A stretch of DNA of 64,000 bases from Rhodobacter sp. CZR27 (GTDB taxonomy: Bacteria > Pseudomonadota > Alphaproteobacteria > Rhodobacterales > Rhodobacteraceae). The stretch lies in assembly GCF_002407205.1 (NCBI RefSeq), contig NZ_CP023548.1, positions 2,566,501 through 2,630,500 on the forward strand, given 5' to 3'. Each line of letters begins with the position of its first letter. Position 1 is the stretch's first letter. Below, piece after piece: positions 45,733 to 51,717 of the stretch. Under the pieces are notes generated by a model, which was not told the origin of the DNA, searched no databases, and saw nothing but the letters and a program-made list of their open reading frames with translations. The position numbers and the translations under genes are program-made.

Positions 45733-46245
45733 TCAGATCCCCGCGCCCGACAGAAGCGAGAGCATGTCGGCGCCCGGCGGCAACAGCTCCTCTTCCTCCT
45801 CCTCGGCCGCGAGTTCGGCGGCGTAGGTCTCGGCCTTCCAGATCTGGAACTTGTTGAGCGTGCCGGCAAAGACGGCCTCGAGCCCGGCCTTCAGCTCGTC
45901 GGGCGAGATCCCCAGCTTGTCGCGGCCCTTCTGCGGCAGCACGATCCGGCCGTCCTCGTCCACCTCCATGTTCAGCGCGAGCGTGATCATGTTGCGCTCA
46001 AGGTAGCGGCGATTCTTGGAGCCAAGCGGAAGCGCCGCGATCTGCTCCTCGATCCTCGCCATCTCGGCCATGGTGTAGCATTCGAGATACTGGCGGTCGC
46101 CGCCATAGACGAGCACGAAGCTGGACTTGCCGCCCGAGAACTTGGGATCGCCCGCCTCGATCACGCGACGGAACGAGGCCGGCACGGACACCCGGGCCTT
46201 TGCGTCAACCTTCTGGTTGAACTCGCCTCTGAACGCCTCCGCCAC
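45733..46245 (-). CDS. mraZ: Transcriptional regulator MraZ
   Basis: First gene of the dcw cluster. The 170-residue product has two AbrB-like halves (FNQKVDAKARVSVPASFR at the start; NMEVDEDGRIVLPQKGRDKLGI in the middle) and a C-terminal acidic extension. MraZ forms rings and binds TGGGN repeats upstream of its own gene; a matching triple repeat lies at 46525-46549. Confidence 0.95.
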   Translation of the reverse strand: MAEAFRGEFNQKVDAKARVSVPASFRRVIEAGDPKFSGGKSSFVLVYGGDRQYLECYTMAEMARIEEQIAALPLGSKNRRYLERNMITLALNMEVDEDGRIVLPQKGRDKLGISPDELKAGLEAVFAGTLNKFQIWKAETYAAELAAEEEEEELLPPGADMLSLLSGAGI

Positions 46246-46505
46246 GGCCTTTCGGCTCCTTCACTGCCCTGTCCGCACGGGGCCGGATGACCCCGAAACG
46301 AAAGCGGCGGATCGAGCGGCTGCCACTGCCCGATCCGCCGTGCCTGTCCCATCGCTGGGTGTCCAACTGCGCACACACACCTGGGGGGATGTCTGCTCGC
46401 ATGCGCGCCGGATCTATCGTTCGGGATGAAAGCGGGTGCCTGTATGAAGCCTGCTTTTTCGCCTGTTCGGGGTCTTGCGCCCCTATTCGTTGGCCCGTTC
46501 TCATC
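46246..46505 (-). ncRNA. upsM: mraZ leader with probable UpsM-type sRNA
   Basis: The 260 bases before mraZ on the minus strand hold no coding region. In R. sphaeroides the dcw leader gives rise to the sRNA UpsM of about 200 bases by partial termination. Here a stem (CGGCGGATCG/CGATCCGCCG at 46305-46340) followed by CTTTCGTTTC on the minus strand sits where that terminator would be, and transcription from just below the MraZ repeats would give an RNA of about 200 bases. The 5' end is a guess; identity is by position and structure, not by sequence alignment. Confidence 0.6.
46292..46340 (-). terminator. Leader terminator upstream of mraZ
   Basis: Perfect 10-bp stem with a 16-base loop, then CTTTCGTTTC on the minus strand. 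The T-tract is imperfect, consistent with partial read-through into mraZ. Confidence 0.65.
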
Positions 46506-46514
46506 TCGTGCTCT

Positions 46515-46549
46515 AGGGATGCCATGGGATTGCGTGGGACGCAATGGGC
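46515..46549. promoter_or_regulatory. MraZ-binding repeats
   Basis: On the plus strand TGGGA (46525-46529), TGGGA (46535-46539) and TGGGC (46545-46549) are each separated by 5 bases, the exact layout of the MraZ operator in Escherichia coli and other bacteria. AGGGA at 46515-46519 continues the 10-base register as an imperfect fourth repeat. Confidence 0.85.
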
Positions 46550-46559
46550 AGATGCGGCA

Positions 46560-46947
46560 CACTGTCAGCGACCGGCGGGATCATGCCGCGTCAAATGTGT
46601 TAACGCGCCAAGAGTTCCGGACGGCCCGATCCATATCTCGGCGGATACGGGGACAGCCTTCCGATATCTTGTGTGAATTATTAACAGACGGGGATTCCAT
46701 GCTTTCCCATCCGCGACACGCGCTGCTGCCATTTTGTCACAGGGAAGCGAAAAGGATGGACGCCGGACGACCGGCAGACCGGCCCCGAATCGCGGAGAGG
46801 TGAGGGAAATTGATTCGCACCGGGCAATCGCACCGGTTCGTCCCATGAAATCCCGGGGATCTGTCCGGGATCTCCCACGCAATCCCGGTCACGGAGCAGG
46901 GACCGGCGGGGCCGGTTGCCTCCGCCGTCCCGCGCCATCCCGGAAGG
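46560..46947. other. Intergenic region between the dcw leader and mrp
   Basis: No gene is seen. It is lower in GC near 46660-46740 and contains two GANTC sites (46694 and about 46812), a TTAAC-type sequence near 46600 and small GC hairpins near 46850-46871 and 46902-46916 after mrp. The dcw promoter probably lies at its left end, but I could not fix -35 and -10 boxes. Confidence 0.5.
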
Positions 46948-48015
46948 TCAGGCCATGCCGCCCGCGATCAGCCGGCGGGCCAGTGCGGCATAGGCGTCGG
47001 CGGTCGCGCTCTCGCCGACCGCGGCGGGCCGGCCGGCGTCGCCGGCCTCGCGCACCGCCAGCTCCAGCGGAAGCGAGCCAAGGAAGGGCACACCCAGCCG
47101 CTCGGCCTCGCGCGCCACACCGCCATGGCCGAAGATATGCGCCTCGTGCCCGCAGTTCGGACAGACATAGACGGACATGTTCTCGATCAGCCCCAGCACC
47201 GGCGTCTTCAGCTTCCGGAACATGTCGAGCGCCTTCCGGGCGTCGAGCAGCGCCACGTCCTGCGGCGTCGAGACGACGATCGCGCCGGTCAGGTGGGTGC
47301 GCTGGCAGAGGGTCAGCTGGATGTCGCCCGTCCCCGGCGGCAGGTCCACGATCAGCACGTCGAGCCGGCCCCATTCGACCTGGCCCAGCAACTGCTGCAG
47401 CGCGCCCATCAGCATCGGCCCGCGCCAGATGACCGCCTCGTCCTCCTTCAGCATCAGGCCGATCGACATCATGGTGACGCCATGCGCCACGATCGGCAGG
47501 ATGGTCTTGCCGTCGGGCGAGGCGGGACGGCGGTTCACCCCCATCATGCGCGGCTGCGACGGGCCGTAGATGTCGGCGTCGAGCAGCCCCACGCGGCGCC
47601 CCTGCCGGGCCAGCGCCACGGCAAGGTTGGACGAGACGGTGGACTTGCCGACCCCGCCCTTGCCCGAGCCCACGGCGATGATCCGGTCGACGCCCGCCAC
47701 CCTCTGCGGGCCCGCCGGCTGCGGCGCAGGATGCTGGCCGATCTTCATCGCCGGCGCCTTGGCCGCCGGCCCGTGCGCCGTGGTGACCGCGTGCACCGCC
47801 TCGACCCCCTCGAGGGCAAGCAGCGCGCGCTCGGCCTCCTCGCGCAGCGGCTCGAGCGCGCGCGCCATCTCGGGGCTCTCGGCCTCGATCACGAAGCGCA
47901 CGGTGCCGCCTTCGATGGTCAGGGCACGAATCAGATCGCGCGAAACGAGCGTGCCTCCGCCCGGCAGCGACAGCCGGTCAAGAACCGCCAGAACGGACTC
48001 ACGTGCAACCGGCAT
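46948..48015 (-). CDS. mrp: Mrp/ApbC iron-sulfur carrier ATPase
   Basis: P-loop ATPase that carries or inserts iron-sulfur clusters. The 355-residue product has an N-terminal MIP18-like domain (about 1-80), the deviant Walker A GSGKGGVGKSTV, DADIYGPSQP, and VCPNCG with the cluster-binding CxxC. The gene is divergent from ccaF1. Confidence 0.93.
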   Translation of the reverse strand: MPVARESVLAVLDRLSLPGGGTLVSRDLIRALTIEGGTVRFVIEAESPEMARALEPLREEAERALLALEGVEAVHAVTTAHGPAAKAPAMKIGQHPAPQPAGPQRVAGVDRIIAVGSGKGGVGKSTVSSNLAVALARQGRRVGLLDADIYGPSQPRMMGVNRRPASPDGKTILPIVAHGVTMMSIGLMLKEDEAVIWRGPMLMGALQQLLGQVEWGRLDVLIVDLPPGTGDIQLTLCQRTHLTGAIVVSTPQDVALLDARKALDMFRKLKTPVLGLIENMSVYVCPNCGHEAHIFGHGGVAREAERLGVPFLGSLPLELAVREAGDAGRPAAVGESATADAYAALARRLIAGGMA

Positions 48016-48182
48016 CGACTTCTCCTTCGGCCTGCGACGGCCTTACCTTGCGGGACTTGCTCGAAAGGGCAAGACCGTGTTTTCATGATGCTCAATGCGC
48101 GGGCGAAGCGCCTGCGAAACCGTAACAAATGCCCCAGTGGAGCCATGCAGATGCCGCATGGCAGCATTGAGCATGCGGTGCA

Positions 48183-48210
48183 TTGTGCAGATGCAGCAAA
48201 TGGCCCATGT
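48183..48210 (+). promoter_or_regulatory. Possible heat-shock-type promoter of ccaF1-ccsR
   Basis: CCCATGT (48204-48210) matches the -10 of sigma-32-type promoters, with TTGTGC (48183-48188) 15 bases upstream as a weak -35. In R. sphaeroides this locus is reported to depend on RpoHI/RpoHII. The match is partial. Confidence 0.35.
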
Positions 48211-48285
48211 TTGCCCTAACAGCGCGACGGCAACGTCACGGGACGGACCGGTTCGCGCAGTCTAGACGAACTTGAGGCAGATGAA

Positions 48286-48501
48286 ATGGCTTACGCAAAC
48301 ACCACCCGCATTGCGCACAACGGTCTGGGCGACCGTATGGCCGCGCTCGTGGCTTCGGTGAAGCAGTCGCTGGCCCAGCGTCGGGTCTACCGCCAGACGG
48401 TGCGGGAACTGAACTCGCTGACGACGCGCGAACTGTCCGACCTTGGCATCCATCGCTCGATGATCACCCGCGTCGCGATGGAAGCGGCTTACGGCAACTG
48501 A
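48286..48501 (+). CDS. ccaF1: DUF1127 RNA-binding protein CcaF1
   Basis: A 71-residue protein ending in a DUF1127 domain (about 25-65: VYRQTVRELNSLTTRELSDLGIHRSMI). In R. sphaeroides the homologue CcaF1 is an RNA-binding protein that promotes maturation of the co-transcribed CcsR RNAs and affects RNA turnover. The same arrangement is found here: the first CCUCCUCCC hairpin begins 11 bases after the stop. GAGG at 48274-48277 precedes the ATG. Identification as CcaF1 is from domain, size and context. Confidence 0.88.
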   Translation: MAYANTTRIAHNGLGDRMAALVASVKQSLAQRRVYRQTVRELNSLTTRELSDLGIHRSMITRVAMEAAYGN

Positions 48502-48511
48502 ATTCTTGCGA

Positions 48512-48587
48512 GGCTCCACCTCCTCCCGGGGCCTTTAGCAACAGCGGCGGCACTCCTCCTCCTCCCTGGTGCCGCCGCCTTTTCTTC
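48512..48587 (+). ncRNA. ccsR: CcsR-type sRNA unit 1
   Basis: Two hairpins. A is GGCTCC/GGGGCC (48512-48533) with loop ACCTCCTCCC. B is a 10-bp stem GCGGCGGCAC/GTGCCGCCGC (48544-48578) with a loop containing CCTCCTCCC, then CTTTTCTT, a terminator-like tail. This is the two-hairpin plan of CcsR/cuckoo RNAs. Confidence 0.85.
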
Positions 48588-48628
48588 GGAAGCGCAAGCT
48601 TCCATCAAGATCCGAAGCGCATGCTTCG
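48588..48628 (+). other. Two small hairpins between units 1 and 2
   Basis: GGAAGC-GCAA-GCTTCC (48588-48603) and CGAAGC-GCAT-GCTTCG (48613-48628) are perfect 6-bp stems with 4-base loops. They differ from all other spacers of the array and lack the CCTCCTCCC motif. Confidence 0.7.
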
Positions 48629-48642
48629 CATGACGTTCGAAA

Positions 48643-48708
48643 GGCCCCTCCTCCTCCCTGGGCCGATCGGAACCGCAGCGGCCCCCTCCTCCTCCCTGGG
48701 GTCGCTGC
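48643..48708 (+). ncRNA. ccsR: CcsR-type sRNA unit 2
   Basis: Hairpin A is GGCCC/GGGCC (48643-48664), and B is an 11-bp stem GCAGCGGCCCC/GGGGTCGCTGC (48675-48708); both loops hold CTCCTCCTCCC. No T-tract follows. Confidence 0.85.
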
Positions 48709-48755
48709 ACCAGTTCCCGGCATCGGGCCCTCGCGCCCCCTGCCACACGGGCTTC

Positions 48756-48824
48756 GGCACTGCACCTCCTCCCGCGGTGCCGATGACCAGAGCGGCGGCC
48801 CCCTCCTCCTCCCTGGGTCGCCGC
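48756..48824 (+). ncRNA. ccsR: CcsR-type sRNA unit 3
   Basis: Hairpin A has an 8-bp stem GGCACTGC/GCGGTGCC (48756-48781) with loop ACCTCCTCCC. Hairpin B is GCGGCGGCCC/GGGTCGCCGC (48792-48824) with loop CTCCTCCTCCC. It begins the run of 117-bp repeats. Confidence 0.87.
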
Positions 48825-48872
48825 ACCAGTTAACCGGCATCGGGCCCTCGCGCCCCCTGCCACACGGCCTTC

Positions 48873-48942
48873 GGCACTGCACCTCCTCCCGCGGTGCCGA
48901 TGACCAGAGCGGCGGCCCCCTCCTCCTCCCTGGGGTCGCCGC
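48873..48942 (+). ncRNA. ccsR: CcsR-type sRNA unit 4
   Basis: Nearly identical to unit 3 and exactly 117 bases downstream. Hairpin A is at 48873-48898 and B at 48909-48942 with an 11-bp stem. Confidence 0.87.
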
Positions 48943-48989
48943 ACCAGTTACCGGCATCGGGCCCTCGCGCCCCCTGCCACACGGGCTTC

Positions 48990-49068
48990 GGCGCTGCACC
49001 TCCTCCCCGCGGTGTCGATGACCAGAGCGGCGGCCCCCTCCTCCTCCCTGGGGTCGCCGCATTTTTTT
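48990..49068 (+). ncRNA. ccsR: CcsR-type sRNA unit 5 with terminator
   Basis: 117 bases after unit 4. Hairpin A is GGCGCTGC/GCGGTGTC (48990-49016), with more G-U pairs and an 11-base loop. B is the 11-bp stem at 49027-49060, followed by A and seven Ts, a strong intrinsic terminator that ends the array. Confidence 0.88.
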
Positions 49069-49101
49069 GGGCCGGACGCTCCCTCGCCGGTCGTTTGCAG
49101 A

Positions 49102-49139
49102 ACGGCGGCGCCCCTCTCCCGGGCGTCGCCGTTTTGCTT
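49102..49139 (+). terminator. Second terminator, resembling a decayed sRNA hairpin
   Basis: A 12-bp stem (ACGGCGGCGCCC/GGGCGTCGCCGT, one G-U) with loop CTCTCCC is followed by TTTTGCTT. Stem and loop resemble hairpin B of the CcsR units, with CCCCTCTCCC instead of CCTCCTCCC. It also lies at the end of the convergent pcrA gene. Confidence 0.75.
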
Positions 49140-49186
49140 GAGCGGCCCGGAAGCGGGCCAGGGAAGGGTGTGACCGGGGGCGACGG

Positions 49187-51535
49187 CTAGAACGGAACGT
49201 CGTCCGCCTCGGGTGCCGCCACGACGAAGCCCGCCACCACCTTCTTCACCCCGGTCGAGAAGCTCACGTCGAGCTTGTCGCCCTCGATGCCGGCGACGTG
49301 GCCATAGCCGAACTTCTGGTGGAACACCCGGTCACCGATCGTGAAGGCCGAGACGGCCTGAAGGTCGATGGTCACGTTCCGCGCCTCGCGCGGCTGGCTC
49401 ACGGGCCGGCTTGCCGCGCGGTCCTGCATCCGCTTCCAGCCGGGCGAGTTGTAGACATCCGCCCGCGCCGCCCGGTTCTCCAGCGAGGAGGCCATGCCCG
49501 CGGCGCCGTAGCCTCCGCCGTAGAGTCCCGGCGGCGTCAGCACCTCGACATGGGGCGAGGGCAGCTCGTCGATAAAGCGCGAGGGCAGCTGGCTTTGCCA
49601 CTGGCCATAGACCCGCCGGTTCGCCGCGAAGGAAATCGTGCAGAGCTGTTCGGCCCGGGTAATCCCGACATAGGCCAGCCGCCGCTCCTCCTCGAGCCCC
49701 TTGAGGCCTGATTCGTCCATCGAACGCTGCGAGGGGAAAAGGCCGTCTTCCCACCCGGGCAGGAAGACCACCGGGAACTCCAGCCCCTTGGCGGCGTGGA
49801 GCGTCATGACGGTGACCTTCTCGGCCGCTTCCTCGGTCTCGTTGTCCATGATGAGGGCCACGTGTTCGAGGAAACCCTGCAGGTTCTCGAACTGCTCCAG
49901 CGCCTTCACGAGTTCCTTCAGGTTCTCGAGCCGCCCCGGCGCCTCGGGCGTCTTGTCGGCCTGCCACATCGCCGTGTAGCCCGATTCGTCGAGGATCTGC
50001 TCGGCCAGCCGGATGTGGTCGTGGTCGCGCTGGAGCGTCACGCCATGCCAGCGGTCAATCCCCTCGACAAAGGCGCGCAGCTGCCCCGCGCCCTTGCCGC
50101 CGATCCCGCCGCGGGCGATCAGCCCTCGCGCGCCCTCGAGTAGCGAGACACCATGCGCGCGGGCCTCGCGCTGGATCTCCTGCTGGGCCTTGTCGCCCAG
50201 GCCGCGCTTTGGCTGGTTCACCACCCGCTCGAAGGCCAGATCGTCATCGGGCGAGACGGCGAGGCGGAAATAGGCCATCGCGTCGCGAATCTCGAGCCGC
50301 TCGTAGAAGCGCGGGCCGCCGATCACGCGATAGGGCAGGCCGATGGTCAGGAAGCGGTCCTCGAAGGCGCGCATCTGGTGGCTGGCGCGAACGAGGATCG
50401 CCATGTCGTCGAGGCCGAAGGGGCCGAGGTCCCCCCTGCCCCGCTGGAAGCTCTCGATCTCGTCGCCGATCCAGCGCGCCTCTTCCTCGCCGTCCCAGTG
50501 GCCGATCAGGCGGACCTTCTCGCCACCCTCGCGCTCGGTCCAGAGCGTCTTGCCGAGCCGGCCGGCATTGGCCGAGATGATGCCCGAGGCGGCGGCGAGG
50601 ATATGCGGGGTCGAGCGGTAGTTCTGCTCCAGCCGGATCACCTCGGCGCCGGGAAAATCCTTCTCGAACCGCAGGATGTTGCCCACCTCCGCCCCGCGCC
50701 AGCCGTAGATCGACTGGTCGTCGTCGCCGACGCAGCAGATGTTGCGGTGCGCTTGCGCCAGCAGCCTCAGCCACATGTATTGCGCCACGTTGGTGTCCTG
50801 ATACTCGTCCACCAGGATGTAGCGCAGCCAGCGCTGATACTGCTCCAGCACGTCGGGATGGGCCTGGAAGATGGTCAGCACATGCAGCAGCAGGTCGCCG
50901 AAATCGGTGGCATTCAGCTCGCGCAGGCGGGTCTGGTATTGGTCGTAAAGCTCGGTGCCGCGGTTGTTGTAGGCCGAAGCCTCCGAGGCGGGCACCTTGG
51001 CCGGCGTCCACGCCCGGTTCTTCCAGTGGTCGATGAGGCCCGCCAGCATCCGCGCGGGCCAGCGCTTCTCGTCGATGTTCGCCGCCACGATCAGCTGCTT
51101 CAGCAGCCGCAGCTGGTCGTCGGTGTCGAGGATGGTGAAGTTCGACTTCAGCCCCACCAGCTCGGCGTGCCTCCGCAGGATCTTCACGCTGATCGAGTGG
51201 AAGGTGCCCATCCAGGGCATCCCCTCGACCTGCCCCAGCATCCGCGCCACCCGGTCCTTCATCTCGCGCGCGGCCTTGTTGGTGAAGGTCACGGCGAGGA
51301 TCTCGTTCGGGCGCGCCTTTCCCGAATCGAGAAGATGCACGATCCGCGCCGTCAGCGCCTTGGTCTTCCCGGTGCCCGCGCCCGCGAGCATCAGCACCGG
51401 GCCGTCGAGCGCCATCACCGCCGCCCGCTGCGCCGGGTTCAGGTCATCCAGATAGGGCTGCGGCCGCGCCGCCATGGCGCGGCGGCTGAGCGGCACGGCC
51501 GCCTCGAAGGCATCGCTTTCGTCGAACTGGGTCAT
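49187..51535 (-). CDS. ATP-dependent DNA helicase UvrD/PcrA
   Basis: Superfamily 1A 3'-5' helicase in DNA repair and replication restart. The 782-residue product has motif I GAGTGKT, motif Ia TFTNKAAREM, motif II VDEYQDTN, motif III GDDDQSIYGWRGA, motif IV LEQNYRS, motif V TLHAAKGLEF and motif VI YVGITRA. The C-terminal FGYGHVAGIEGDKLDVSF is a Tudor-like polymerase-binding domain. The start MTQFDESDAFEA was chosen over an upstream ATG. Confidence 0.95.
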   Translation of the reverse strand: MTQFDESDAFEAAVPLSRRAMAARPQPYLDDLNPAQRAAVMALDGPVLMLAGAGTGKTKALTARIVHLLDSGKARPNEILAVTFTNKAAREMKDRVARMLGQVEGMPWMGTFHSISVKILRRHAELVGLKSNFTILDTDDQLRLLKQLIVAANIDEKRWPARMLAGLIDHWKNRAWTPAKVPASEASAYNNRGTELYDQYQTRLRELNATDFGDLLLHVLTIFQAHPDVLEQYQRWLRYILVDEYQDTNVAQYMWLRLLAQAHRNICCVGDDDQSIYGWRGAEVGNILRFEKDFPGAEVIRLEQNYRSTPHILAAASGIISANAGRLGKTLWTEREGGEKVRLIGHWDGEEEARWIGDEIESFQRGRGDLGPFGLDDMAILVRASHQMRAFEDRFLTIGLPYRVIGGPRFYERLEIRDAMAYFRLAVSPDDDLAFERVVNQPKRGLGDKAQQEIQREARAHGVSLLEGARGLIARGGIGGKGAGQLRAFVEGIDRWHGVTLQRDHDHIRLAEQILDESGYTAMWQADKTPEAPGRLENLKELVKALEQFENLQGFLEHVALIMDNETEEAAEKVTVMTLHAAKGLEFPVVFLPGWEDGLFPSQRSMDESGLKGLEEERRLAYVGITRAEQLCTISFAANRRVYGQWQSQLPSRFIDELPSPHVEVLTPPGLYGGGYGAAGMASSLENRAARADVYNSPGWKRMQDRAASRPVSQPREARNVTIDLQAVSAFTIGDRVFHQKFGYGHVAGIEGDKLDVSFSTGVKKVVAGFVVAAPEADDVPF

Positions 51536-51717
51536 GGCGCCGATCCTAGCCCGGCCGACTGCCGAGGGAAAGCAGTGTTCTTCCAATGTTCACGCACACT
51601 TCAGCCTTCCTTGCCAGATCGGTCACAAAATCTCGCCAAATGGTCGCCCTCGACTATTGCGCCGCACCGCGGCACCACTAGAGTTCGCGCACCAGCGTGC
51701 GTGCCCGGAGGAAGAAC

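Larger units (their letters stand above)
48756..49060 (+). repeat. 117-bp tandem repeats spanning sRNA units 3-5
   Basis: Units start at 48756, 48873 and 48990. The repeat includes both hairpins and the spacer (CGGGCCCTCGCGCCCCCTG and neighbours), with few differences, indicating recent duplication. Confidence 0.9.

Noticed and set aside
46246..46947. rnpB (RNase P RNA), sometimes found near dcw clusters
   Set aside because: The conserved RNase P motifs such as GAGGAAAGTCC were not found in this gap or elsewhere in the window.
48756..49060. CRISPR array suspicion for the 117-bp tandem repeats
   Set aside because: Spacers are as conserved as the repeats, the period is too long, and no cas gene is near. 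The hairpins match CcsR-type RNAs.
48489..49062. Minus-strand open frames across the sRNA array with repeated PGRRRGPP-type residues, and a plus-strand frame of repeated SSSLG residues
   Set aside because: They arise from the repeated CCTCCTCCC hairpins. The RNA structure explains the sequence and no ribosome sites fit.
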